Shown here piece by piece: positions 24,937 through 32,592 of a DNA stretch of 33,619 bases; the first letter of the stretch is position 1; the number at the start of each line of letters is the position of its first letter. Source of the stretch: Streptomyces atriruber (GTDB taxonomy: Bacteria; Actinomycetota; Actinomycetes; Streptomycetales; Streptomycetaceae); NCBI RefSeq assembly GCF_001418325.1, contig NZ_LIPN01000126.1:1-33619 (forward strand). Reading direction: 5' to 3'. Under the pieces are notes generated by a model that made no database searches, was not told where the DNA came from, and saw nothing but the letters and a program-made list of their open reading frames with translations. Both the position numbers and the translations under genes were made by a program.

Positions 24937-26043
24937 CTAGCGCAGGACGCCCTCGATGAAGTCGCTGCCCAGGCGGGACACGACGCTGATGTCCAGCTGG
25001 TGCTGGACATAGCGCCCGCGGCGGCGCGTGGTGATCAGGTCCGCCTTCTTCAGGACGCTCAGGTGCCGGGATATCTCCGGCGCCGTCATGCCGTGCGCGT
25101 CGGCCAGCTCGCTCGTCGTGTACGCCCCGCGCGCGAGGTGACGGCACAGGCGCATCCGCACGGGGTGCGCGAGCGCGGACATGCGGCGGGTGAGCTGCTC
25201 CACAGTGGGCGGTGAGGTGAGGCCGGGGGCGCTGATCGGGTACGTGATCGACGCCTGCCAGCCCCTGCGGTGCAGCACCCAGAGGTGCGGCCAGCCGAGG
25301 CTGGTGGGAACGATCACCAGGCCGCCGGAACCGGTGGTGGTCCGGCCCACGGAGATCTTGTCCACGGTGATGAGCTGTCCGCTCTCGTCCAGGGACACCG
25401 CTCCGGAGATGGCCTTCAGGGCCTCCGACAGTCCCTTGCGCCGCAGCAGCTCGGTCTTGTGCCGGGAGTCCGCGGCCAGTTGATGCTGCACCCGCGCCCA
25501 GGTGTCGGCGAAGAAGGCCTCTTCGCAGTCCTCCAGGAGCGTGCGGAACCAGGCGCGGACCACCGGCGGGTCGTCCAGCAGCCGCTTGGTGAAGCGCACC
25601 TGGTGCGGGCCGCGCGCGGCGGCCAGGTCCAGTGCGCGGCGCTGGACGACGGGGTCGGTCAGGAGGTTGCGGTCCGGTTCCGAGTACGTCGACTGGCAGG
25701 TGAACTCCAGGGCCGCGTCCACGAACTGTTCGTCGGTCAGCTTGTCCAGCTGGTCGAGCTCCTCGGCGAGCGTGGCGCCCGGCAGCGAGCTCTGGCCGGG
25801 CAGACCGGCGAAGGGCGCGAAGACGTCCGAGAACGTCGTGCGCCACAGGAAGTCGGCCTCGCAGAGGCGGTCCGCGAGGCACGGGTCCAGGCGCGTGGAC
25901 ACCGCCGTCGCCCAGCCCTGCAGCCCCGGGTGGTGGCCCGGCTCGGACAGCGCGTGCAGCGACATGCCCAGTTCGGACAGGGCCGACGGCACGATGTGGA
26001 TCCGCTCCTGGGCCAGCCCGCTGATGTCGATGCTCACGCTCAT
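24937..26043 (-). CDS. DUF5937/ArsR-family transcriptional regulator (368 aa)
   Basis: The N-terminal DUF5937 region begins with SVSIDISGLAQERIHIVPSALSELGMSLHAL and continues to about residue 270. The C-terminal ArsR-type winged HTH lies at about 283-350: LTRRMSALAHPVRMRLCRHLARG, then TTSELADAHGMTAPEISRHLSVLKKADLI and the wing TTRRRGRYVQHQLD. No metal-binding cysteine pair of the ArsR/SmtB type is visible in the HTH. ATG 26043 is chosen over ATG 26058 because the added MHHGV is not family-like. A 12-bp perfect inverted repeat lies 36 bp upstream and is a likely operator. The gene is divergent from a small unknown ORF. Targets and ligand are unknown. Confidence 0.9.
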   Translation of the reverse strand: MSVSIDISGLAQERIHIVPSALSELGMSLHALSEPGHHPGLQGWATAVSTRLDPCLADRLCEADFLWRTTFSDVFAPFAGLPGQSSLPGATLAEELDQLDKLTDEQFVDAALEFTCQSTYSEPDRNLLTDPVVQRRALDLAAARGPHQVRFTKRLLDDPPVVRAWFRTLLEDCEEAFFADTWARVQHQLAADSRHKTELLRRKGLSEALKAISGAVSLDESGQLITVDKISVGRTTTGSGGLVIVPTSLGWPHLWVLHRRGWQASITYPISAPGLTSPPTVEQLTRRMSALAHPVRMRLCRHLARGAYTTSELADAHGMTAPEISRHLSVLKKADLITTRRRGRYVQHQLDISVVSRLGSDFIEGVLR

Positions 26044-26078
26044 GACCCCATGGTGCACCTCGCCACCGACACCGGGAC

Positions 26079-26107
26079 CGTCGATTGACGAGCGCCGTCA
26101 ATCGACG
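26079..26107. promoter_or_regulatory. Palindromic operator-like site upstream of the ArsR-type regulator
   Basis: CGTCGATTGACG and CGTCAATCGACG form perfect 12-bp arms around AGCGC. The core ATTGAC...GTCAAT has the form of ArsR-family operators. It lies 36 bp upstream of the regulator start, suggesting autoregulation, and could also control the divergent small gene at 26303. Confidence 0.7.
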
Positions 26108-26204
26108 CGACGCGGGCGGGGCGGCGGGAGCAGTCTTGTGGTCATCGGGAGCCGCGGCAGCGTCGCCGTCCCGACCACTCGTCCCCGCTTCCAGGTCCGA
26201 CGGC

Positions 26205-26231
26205 CTTCACGTCCGGCGATCTTCACGTCCG
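26205..26231 (+). repeat. Direct repeat CTTCACGTCCG x2 in the divergent gap
   Basis: CTTCACGTCCG occurs at 26205-26215 and 26221-26231, a 16-base period, about 70-100 bp upstream of the small ORF. It may be a regulator-binding site or chance repetition. Confidence 0.35.
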
Positions 26232-26302
26232 ACGACCGAGCCGAGGCAAGACCGGCCCATCGATGTCCGTTAAGTACCATTTATACCGAGAGGGTATCCG
26301 TC

Positions 26303-26530
26303 ATGAGCGTCACCCAGCAGTTCCTCCTCGACAGCTACCGCGCCGCGCAGCACGGCGGACCGACGCCGCCCGCGCCCGGACAGCACGACTGGCAGGCGGT
26401 CCGCGAAGTCCGCGACTACGGCCGATTCCGCGCGGTCCTGGCGGAACGCCCCGCACACGGCAGGGTCCGCGCCGCCCTGTCCCGCCTCATGCGGGGATCC
26501 GTCGCACGAACTCCGCGACCGCTTCCTTGA
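26303..26530 (+). CDS. Small hypothetical protein (75 aa)
   Basis: The ORF begins MSVTQQFLLDSYRAAQHG and has GAGAGG ten bases before ATG 26303. It is soluble, basic at its C-terminus, and has a helical, Arg-rich second half (DWQAVREVRDYGRFRAVLAE). I recognise no domain. A possible hairpin ATACC-gagag-GGTAT (26283-26297) holds the SD sequence partly in its loop. The last 44 bases overlap the convergent threonine-aldolase-like gene. The SD sequence, codon use and an AT-rich stretch just upstream support a real gene. It is divergent from the ArsR-type regulator and may be under its control. Confidence 0.6.
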   Translation: MSVTQQFLLDSYRAAQHGGPTPPAPGQHDWQAVREVRDYGRFRAVLAERPAHGRVRAALSRLMRGSVARTPRPLP

Positions 26531-27725
26531 CGTCGTGGGCCGTCCACTTCAGGCCCTCCTCGGTCACGGTGACCTCCGTGACCGAGAGGCCCGGCGGCCC
26601 GTCCGGGAACCAGCGCCCGAAGAGCAGGGTGCCGGTCTCCTCGGCCTGCCCGACGCAGGCCTCGTTCAGTACGTCCGGTGCGTACGGCAGCCACACCTGG
26701 AACTGATGGGTGTGCGGGCGCTCGGGGTGCACGCGCGACCAGGGCACCCCCGCGGCCGCGAACCCCTCGTGCAGCGCCCCGGCGACCACGCGCGCGTGGG
26801 CGACGTACTCCGGGAGCCGGGGCAGTGTGTGCTTCAGGCCCAGGAGGGCCGACACCGCGACCGGGAACTGCTGGAACAGCTGCCCTCCGTAGCGGTGGCG
26901 CCATACCCTCGCCTCCTCGACGAGCGTGCGCGGACCGGCCAGCGCGGCGCCGCTCAGCCCTTCGAGGGACTTGTAGAACGACACGTACACGGAGTCGGCG
27001 AGACCGGCGATCTCCGCGAGGCCGCGGCCGAAGTGCGGGGTGCACTCCCACAGGCGGGCGCCGTCGAAGTGCACCACCGCGTCCCGCTCGCGGGCCGCCG
27101 TCACGACCGCCTCCAGCTCCTCCCACTCCGGCAGGACGAAACCGGCCTCCCGGAGAGGCAGTTCGAGCATCAGCGCCCCGAAAGGCTCCTCGAAGTCCCA
27201 CACTTCGTCCGCCGTGGGCAGCCGCGGCTCATCCGTCGGGTGCACCGTTCGCAACCCGCTGACCACGGAGAAGGCGGACCCTTCGTGCATCTCGGGGTGC
27301 GCCTTCGGGTGCAGCGCGACGGTCGCGTTCCCCGTACGGCCCGCCCAGCAGCGCAGCGCGACCTGCTGCGCCATGGTGCCGGTCGGGAAGAACGCCGCGT
27401 CCTCCTTGCCGAGCAGCCGCGCGACCTCGCCCTCCAGGGTGGCGACGACCGCGTTGCCGTAGACGTCGGTGGGGTCGTCCGGGGCGGCCACCTCGGGAGC
27501 CGCGGCCGCCAGGGCCGACAGACGCTCGGTGAGGGGGACGTGCAGGACGGAACGGTGCAGGGTGCGGGCCGCGCTCCGGGCGGCGGCGCGACGGCGGGCC
27601 GACTGGATCTCGTACGCGTCCACATCGGCGTCCGCACCGGTGTCCGGGCCCGCGTCCGGGCCCGCCTCGGCATCCCGCGGTTCCTGTGGCTCCGGCTGCT
27701 CTTGTACTGCGCTGTCAGAGGGCAT
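26487..27725 (-). CDS. PLP-dependent beta-eliminating lyase / threonine-aldolase-like enzyme (412 aa)
   Basis: A fold-type I PLP enzyme of the beta-eliminating lyase family, like low-specificity L-threonine aldolase. It has DVYGNAVVATLEGEVARLLGKEDAAFFPTG split over residues 87-116, HFDGARLWE at 219-227 (D221 pairs with the PLP ring nitrogen) and the PLP lysine K252 in VSFYKSLEGLSGA. The first roughly 40 residues are an Asp/Pro/Gly-rich extension not seen in typical aldolases. GGAGG abuts ATG 27725 with no spacer, so it cannot serve as an SD sequence. A CATGCT hexamer six bases upstream and ATGACC 17 bases before that suggest a leaderless transcript. The exact substrate is uncertain. Confidence 0.87.
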   Translation of the reverse strand: MPSDSAVQEQPEPQEPRDAEAGPDAGPDTGADADVDAYEIQSARRRAAARSAARTLHRSVLHVPLTERLSALAAAAPEVAAPDDPTDVYGNAVVATLEGEVARLLGKEDAAFFPTGTMAQQVALRCWAGRTGNATVALHPKAHPEMHEGSAFSVVSGLRTVHPTDEPRLPTADEVWDFEEPFGALMLELPLREAGFVLPEWEELEAVVTAARERDAVVHFDGARLWECTPHFGRGLAEIAGLADSVYVSFYKSLEGLSGAALAGPRTLVEEARVWRHRYGGQLFQQFPVAVSALLGLKHTLPRLPEYVAHARVVAGALHEGFAAAGVPWSRVHPERPHTHQFQVWLPYAPDVLNEACVGQAEETGTLLFGRWFPDGPPGLSVTEVTVTEEGLKWTAHDVKEAVAEFVRRIPA

Positions 27726-27731
27726 CCTCCG

Positions 27732-27760
27732 AGCATGGACCGTTCGCACCCACCGGTCAT
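27732..27760 (-). promoter_or_regulatory. Putative promoter of the threonine-aldolase-like gene
   Basis: On the minus strand ATGACC, 17 bases, CATGCT, six bases, then ATG. The -35 matches TTGACC at five of six positions. The -10 keeps only the A at position 2 and the T at position 6. Confidence 0.4.
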
Positions 27761-27813
27761 ATGAATAACCACAGCCTGTGGACAGCGGAAGACGCGGCGA
27801 CAACCGATCGCGT

Positions 27814-27819
27814 TAACAT
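27814..27819 (+). promoter_or_regulatory. Possible -10 (TAACAT) for the pan-nad-coaX operon
   Basis: TAACAT fits TAnnnT and lies 52 bp before the DUF2520 start, in the 146-bp divergent gap. No -35 is convincing. It is the only TA-rich hexamer near the operon head. Confidence 0.3.
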
Positions 27820-27871
27820 GACGAGAAATCGTCCGGTACCCCGAGCGGACTGGAACGGAAGGCGCCGCCGC

Positions 27872-28819
27872 GTGAACGCATCGCATCAGCCAGACCCGCG
27901 GGACCGCCCCGCGAGACTCACCGTGGGCGTAGTGGGAGCGGGCCGGGTCGGACCCGCGCTCGCCGCGTCGCTGCAGCTCGCGGGGCACCGTCCGGTGGCC
28001 GCGTCCGGCGTGTCCGACACCTCGGTGCGACGGGCCGCCGCGATGCTCCCCGACGTCCCCCTCGTCCCGCCCGCCGAGGTCCTCGACCGCGCCGACCTGG
28101 TGCTCCTGACCGTCCCCGACGACGCTCTGCCCGGCCTCGTCGAAGGCCTCGCCGAGACCGGAGCCGTGCGCCCCGGCCAGCTGCTCGTCCACACCTCCGG
28201 GCGGTACGGCACCAAGGTCCTCGAGCCCGCCCTGCGCGCCGGCGCCCTGCCGCTCGCGCTGCACCCCGCCATGACGTTCACCGGCACCGCCGTCGACGTG
28301 CAGCGCCTCGCCGGCTGCTCCTTCGGAGTGACCGCCCCCGAGGAGCTGCGGCTCGCCGCGGAGGCCCTGGTCATCGAGATGGGCGGCGAGCCCGAGTGGA
28401 TCGCCGAGGAGAACCGCCCGCTGTACCACGCGGCCCTCGCCCTGGGCGCGAACCACCTGGTCACGCTGGTCGCCGAGTCCATGGAGCTGCTCCGCGACGC
28501 GGGCGTCGCGGCCCCCGACCGCATGCTCGGCCCGCTGCTCGGCGCCGCCCTGGACAACGCCCTCCGCTCGGGCGACGCGGCGCTCACCGGCCCCGTCGCG
28601 CGCGGCGACGCGGGCACCGTCGCCGCCCATGTCGCCGAGTTGCGCAAGCACGCCCCGCAGACCGTCGCCGGGTACCTCGCGATGGCCCGCGCCACCGCCG
28701 ACCGCGCCCTCGCCCACGGCCTGCTCAAGCCGGAGCTCGCCGAGGACCTCCTCGGGGTGCTGGCCAACGGCGCCCAGGGCACCACCGGCTCCGGCGGAGC
28801 CGAAGGGGGCACGCGATGA
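27872..28819 (+). CDS. Rossmann-fold/DUF2520 oxidoreductase (315 aa), candidate ketopantoate reductase
   Basis: The N-terminal Rossmann domain has [19 protein letters not shown] with the dinucleotide motif GAGRVG at 22-27, followed by [13 protein letters not shown] and [10 protein letters not shown]. The C-terminal half (HPAMTFTG... and [20 protein letters not shown]) is the all-helical DUF2520 domain. GTG 27872 has GGAAGG nine bases upstream. The stop overlaps panC (ATGA), so the product is made together with pantothenate synthetase. As I recall, M. tuberculosis has the homologue (Rv3603c) in the same place. I also recall that PanG, the non-PanE ketopantoate reductase of Francisella, has this type of architecture, but I am not certain. 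Ketopantoate reduction is therefore a reasoned guess. Confidence 0.85.
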   Translation: MNASHQPDPRDRPARLTVGVVGAGRVGPALAASLQLAGHRPVAASGVSDTSVRRAAAMLPDVPLVPPAEVLDRADLVLLTVPDDALPGLVEGLAETGAVRPGQLLVHTSGRYGTKVLEPALRAGALPLALHPAMTFTGTAVDVQRLAGCSFGVTAPEELRLAAEALVIEMGGEPEWIAEENRPLYHAALALGANHLVTLVAESMELLRDAGVAAPDRMLGPLLGAALDNALRSGDAALTGPVARGDAGTVAAHVAELRKHAPQTVAGYLAMARATADRALAHGLLKPELAEDLLGVLANGAQGTTGSGGAEGGTR

Positions 28820-29820
28820 GCGCCACGCTCCTGCACACCGCCGAGTCGCTGCGCACGCGCACGCGCGAAGGCCGCCGGGCCGTCGTCATGACCATGGGCG
28901 CCCTGCACGACGGGCACGCCTCCCTGGTCCGCGCCGCCCGCCGCGTCGCAGGACCCGAGGGCGAGGTCGTCGTCACGGTCTTCGTGAACCCCCTGCAGTT
29001 CGGCGTCGGCGAGGACCTGGACCGCTATCCGCGCACCCTGGAAGCCGACGTCAAGATCGCCGAGCAGGCGGGCGCCGACGTCGTCTTCGCCCCCGCCGTG
29101 GACGAGGTCTACCCCGGCGGCGAGCCCCAGGTCCGCATCGGCGCGGGCCCCATGGGCACCGTCCTCGAAGGCGCCACGCGCCCCGGCCACTTCGACGGCA
29201 TGCTCACCGTCGTCGCCAAGCTGCTGCACCTCACCGCGCCCGACGTGGCGCTGTTCGGGCAGAAGGACGCCCAGCAGCTCGCCCTGATCCGCCGCATGGT
29301 CCGCGACCTCAACTTCCCCGTGGAGATCACCGGCGTCCCCACCGTCCGCGAGGACGACGGGCTGGCCCTCTCCAGCCGCAATCGCTACCTGGCGCCGGGC
29401 GAGCGGCGCACCGCCCTCGCCCTCTCCCAGGCCCTCTTCGCGGGCCGCGACCGGCACGCCGCGCAGGAGGCGCTGCGCGCGCGTGCCGCCAGCGCCCCCG
29501 CCTCACGCGCGCGTGCCGTCGCCCTGAGCGAGATCGGCGAGTCCCGCGCGGCGGCCGACGCCCACGCCGTGGCGGAGTCCGGGGAGTCCTCCGCGACCGG
29601 CGGTCCCGCCGCCGTCGTCGCCGCGGCCCGCCTCGTCCTCGACGAAGCGGCCCGTCTGAGCCCTCCGCTGGAGCTGGACTACGTGACGCTGGTGGACCCG
29701 TCCGACTTCACCGAGGTCCGCCCCGGCCACCGCGGTGAGGCGGTTCTCGCCGTGGCCGCCAGGGTCGGCTCGACGCGGCTCATCGACAACATCCCGCTGA
29801 CGTTCGGAGCCTCCCTATGA
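28816..29820 (+). CDS. panC: Pantothenate synthetase PanC (334 aa)
   Basis: PanC joins pantoate and beta-alanine with ATP. The nucleotide-binding TMGALHDGH is at residues 26-34, VFVNPLQFG at 55-63, [12 protein letters not shown] at 128-139, [15 protein letters not shown] at 147-161 and [10 protein letters not shown] at 183-192. The usual length is about 280-300 residues. The excess is an Ala/Arg/Glu-rich segment at about 222-264 inside the small C-terminal domain. ATG 28816 overlaps the DUF2520 stop, and the panC stop overlaps a 20-codon ORF that leads into nadB. No panD for beta-alanine is present in this operon. Confidence 0.95.
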   Translation: MSATLLHTAESLRTRTREGRRAVVMTMGALHDGHASLVRAARRVAGPEGEVVVTVFVNPLQFGVGEDLDRYPRTLEADVKIAEQAGADVVFAPAVDEVYPGGEPQVRIGAGPMGTVLEGATRPGHFDGMLTVVAKLLHLTAPDVALFGQKDAQQLALIRRMVRDLNFPVEITGVPTVREDDGLALSSRNRYLAPGERRTALALSQALFAGRDRHAAQEALRARAASAPASRARAVALSEIGESRAAADAHAVAESGESSATGGPAAVVAAARLVLDEAARLSPPLELDYVTLVDPSDFTEVRPGHRGEAVLAVAARVGSTRLIDNIPLTFGASL

Positions 29821-29879
29821 GCGCGCACCGCACCGGCCCGACCGCAGCAGCTGTCCACGCGAACGGAGTTCCCGCATGA
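29817..29879 (+). CDS. Candidate 20-codon coupling ORF between panC and nadB
   Basis: ATG 29817 overlaps the panC stop (ATGA). Twenty codons later its TGA overlaps the nadB ATG (ATGA at 29876-29879). The predicted peptide begins [13 protein letters not shown] and ends HANGVPA. It has no recognisable motif and is probably a translational relay rather than a functional peptide. nadB also has its own GGAG eight bases upstream, so the ORF may modulate rather than be needed for initiation. Confidence 0.45.
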   Translation: MSAHRTGPTAAAVHANGVPA

Positions 29880-31591
29880 GCGCCACCGGCATACGGCTGC
29901 ATGCGCCCGCCCCCGGCTGGTCCCTGGACGCCGACATCGTGGTCGTCGGCTCCGGAGTGGCCGGACTGACGGCCGCCCTGCGGGGCGCGGCCGCGGGCCT
30001 CAAGACGGTCGTGGTGACCAAGGCCCGCCTCGACGCGGGCTCCACCCGCTGGGCCCAGGGCGGCGTCGCCGCGGCGCTCGGCGAGGGCGACACCCCCGAA
30101 CAGCACCTGGACGACACGCTCGTGGCGGGCGTGGGCCTCTGCGACGAAGAGGCCGTGCGCACCCTCGTCACCGAGGGCCCCGGTGCCGTGCGCCGCCTCA
30201 TCGAGACCGGCGCCCTCTTCGACAAGGACGCCGAAGGCGTCATCGAGCTGGCCCGCGAGGGCGGCCACCACCGCCGCCGCATCGCGCACGCGGGCGGCGA
30301 CGCGACCGGCGCGGAGATCTCCCGCGCCCTCGTCGCAGCGGTCCGCGCCCGTGGCATACCGACGGTCGAGAACGCGCTGGTCCTCGACCTCCTCACCGAC
30401 GCAGAAGGCCACACCGCCGGTGTCTCCCTGCACGTCATGGGGGAGGGCCAGCACGACGGCGTGGGCGCCGTCCACGCCCCCGCGGTCGTCCTCGCCACCG
30501 GCGGCATGGGCCAGGTCTTCTCGGCGACCACGAACCCGTCCGTCTCCACGGGCGACGGCGTCGCACTCGCCCTGCGCGCGGGCGCCGAGGTCTCCGACCT
30601 CGAATTCGTGCAGTTCCACCCCACGGTGCTCTTCCTCGGCGCGGACGCCGAGGGGCAGCAGCCGCTGGTCTCCGAGGCCGTCCGGGGCGAGGGCGCGCAC
30701 CTCGTGGACGCCGACGGCGTGCGCTTCATGGTCGGACAGCACGAGCTGGCCGAGCTGGCGCCCCGCGACATCGTCGCCAAGGGCATCACGCGCCGCATGC
30801 AGGAAAAGGGCACGGACCACATGTACCTGGACGCCAGGCACTTCGGCGCCGACATGTGGGAGAACCGCTTCCCGACGATCCTCGCCGCCTGCCGGGCGCA
30901 CGGCATCGACCCGGTCACCGAGCCCGTCCCCATCGCCCCGGCCGCGCACTACGCCTCCGGAGGCGTCCGCACCGACCCGCACGGCCGCACCACCGTCCCC
31001 GGGCTCTACGCCTGCGGGGAGGTCGCCTGCACCGGCGTGCACGGCGCCAACCGCCTGGCGTCCAACTCCCTTCTGGAGGGCCTGGTCTACGCCGAGCGCA
31101 TCGCCGACGACATCGTGGCCCGCCACGCGGAGAACGCCCTCCACGCGCGCGTACCGGCCCCCGTCACCCCGTCCGGGACGCCGACGCACCCCCTGCTGCC
31201 GGCCGAGGCCCGCTTCGCCATCCAGCGCGTCATGACCGAAGGCGCCGGAGTCCTCCGCTCCGCCTCGTCCCTCACCGAGGCCGCCGCCCGGCTGGCCCGC
31301 ATCCACGCCGAGGCCGCGGGCGCACTCGCCGAGCACGGCAAGACGGCCGAGCCCGGCGTCGACACCTGGGAGGCCACCAACCTCCTGTGCGTCGCCCGGG
31401 TCCTGGTGGCCGCCGCCCAGCGCCGCGAGGAGACGCGCGGCTGCCACTGGCGCGAGGACCATGCCGACCGCGACGACGCGGCCTGGCGGCGCCACATCGT
31501 CGTACGCCTGAATCCGGACAGGACGCTGGCGGCGCACACGACCGAGACCCACGACTTCCCTCCGACCCGTCCCAGTCCCCAGGAGCAGTGA
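29876..31591 (+). CDS. nadB: L-aspartate oxidase NadB (571 aa)
   Basis: NadB oxidises L-aspartate to iminoaspartate with FAD, the first step of de novo NAD synthesis. The FAD-binding DADIVVVGSGVAGLTAAL is at about 18-35 (GSGVAG at 25-30). It is followed by STRWAQGGVAAALG, the HHRRRIAHAGGDATG substrate loop, FVQFHPTVLF, ELAPRDIVAKGI and the C-terminal ASGGVRTD...GVHGANRLASNSLLEGLVYA. The helical C-terminal domain (ARFAIQRVMTEGAGVLRS) is typical of NadB rather than of SdhA/FrdA. ATG 29876 has GGAG upstream and overlaps the small coupling ORF. Quinolinate synthase nadA is not in this window, so NadA must be encoded elsewhere. Confidence 0.95.
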   Translation: MSATGIRLHAPAPGWSLDADIVVVGSGVAGLTAALRGAAAGLKTVVVTKARLDAGSTRWAQGGVAAALGEGDTPEQHLDDTLVAGVGLCDEEAVRTLVTEGPGAVRRLIETGALFDKDAEGVIELAREGGHHRRRIAHAGGDATGAEISRALVAAVRARGIPTVENALVLDLLTDAEGHTAGVSLHVMGEGQHDGVGAVHAPAVVLATGGMGQVFSATTNPSVSTGDGVALALRAGAEVSDLEFVQFHPTVLFLGADAEGQQPLVSEAVRGEGAHLVDADGVRFMVGQHELAELAPRDIVAKGITRRMQEKGTDHMYLDARHFGADMWENRFPTILAACRAHGIDPVTEPVPIAPAAHYASGGVRTDPHGRTTVPGLYACGEVACTGVHGANRLASNSLLEGLVYAERIADDIVARHAENALHARVPAPVTPSGTPTHPLLPAEARFAIQRVMTEGAGVLRSASSLTEAAARLARIHAEAAGALAEHGKTAEPGVDTWEATNLLCVARVLVAAAQRREETRGCHWREDHADRDDAAWRRHIVVRLNPDRTLAAHTTETHDFPPTRPSPQEQ

Positions 31592-31593
31592 CC

Positions 31594-32592
31594 GTGAGCA
31601 CCCCCGACGACCTTCCCCTCGCCGACCCCTCAGCCGCAGGCGGTGGCTGCGGCGACGCCTGCGGCTGCGGCGGGGACGACTCCTACGACCCGATGGAGTG
31701 CGGCCTCGACCCCGCGCTCGTACAGCTCCTGGCCGAGGCCGGTCTCGATCCCGTGCAGATCGAGGACATCGCGCACATGGCCATCGAGGAGGACCTGGCG
31801 GGCGGGGTGGACGTCACCACGGTCGCCACCATCCCCGAGGACGCCGTCGCCACCGCAGACTTCGCGGCGCGCGAGGCGGGCACCGTCGCGGGGCTGCGCG
31901 TCGCCGAAGCCATCATCTCCGTGGTGTGCGAGGACGAGTTCGAGGTCGAGCGGCACGTCGAGGACGGCGACCGCGTTGCGGCCGGTGACGTCCTCCTGAG
32001 TGTCACCACCCGCACCCGCGACCTGCTCACCGCCGAGCGCAGCGCGCTGAACGTCCTGTGCCGCCTCTCCGGCATCGCGACCGCCACGCGCGCGTGGGCG
32101 GACGTTCTCGACGGCACGAAGGCGAAGGTCCGCGACACCCGCAAGACGACGCCGGGCTACCGCGCCCTGGAGAAGTACGCGGTCCGCATGGGCGGCGGCG
32201 TCAACCACCGCATGTCGCTCTCCGACGCGGCCCTGGTCAAGGACAACCACGTGGTCGCGGCGGGCGGCGTCGCACAGGCCTTCAAGGCCGTGCGCGAGCA
32301 GTTCCCCGGCCTGGCCATCGAGGTCGAGGTCGACACGCTCCACCAGCTGCGCGAGGTCGTCGACGCGGGCGCCGACCTGATCCTCCTGGACAACTTCACG
32401 CCCGGCGAGACGGAGGAGGCCGTCGCCATCGTCGACGGCCGCGCGTTCCTGGAGTCCTCGGGCCGCCTCACCGTGGAGAACGCCCGGGCGTACGCGGAGA
32501 CGGGCGTCGACTACCTCGCGGTGGGCGCGCTCACCCACTCGTCCCCGATCCTGGACATCGGCCTCGACCTGCGAGAAGCGGTGCGTGACTGA
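31594..32592 (+). CDS. nadC: Nicotinate-nucleotide pyrophosphorylase NadC with Cys-rich N-terminus (332 aa)
   Basis: NadC converts quinolinate and PRPP to nicotinate mononucleotide. The core motifs are DVTTVATIPED, LNVLCRLSGIAT, DTRKTTPGYRALEKYAVRMGG and NHRMSLSDAALVKDNH, then VEVDTLHQL and LILLDNFTP. The length of 332 exceeds the usual 280-290 because of a 35-residue N-terminal extension with four cysteines (C19, C23, C25, C36) among glycines. GTG 31594 has AGGAG eight bases upstream. GTG 31588, overlapping the nadB stop, is in frame but its SD spacing is too short. The stop shares one base with the coaX start (TGATG). Confidence 0.95.
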   Translation: MSTPDDLPLADPSAAGGGCGDACGCGGDDSYDPMECGLDPALVQLLAEAGLDPVQIEDIAHMAIEEDLAGGVDVTTVATIPEDAVATADFAAREAGTVAGLRVAEAIISVVCEDEFEVERHVEDGDRVAAGDVLLSVTTRTRDLLTAERSALNVLCRLSGIATATRAWADVLDGTKAKVRDTRKTTPGYRALEKYAVRMGGGVNHRMSLSDAALVKDNHVVAAGGVAQAFKAVREQFPGLAIEVEVDTLHQLREVVDAGADLILLDNFTPGETEEAVAIVDGRAFLESSGRLTVENARAYAETGVDYLAVGALTHSSPILDIGLDLREAVRD

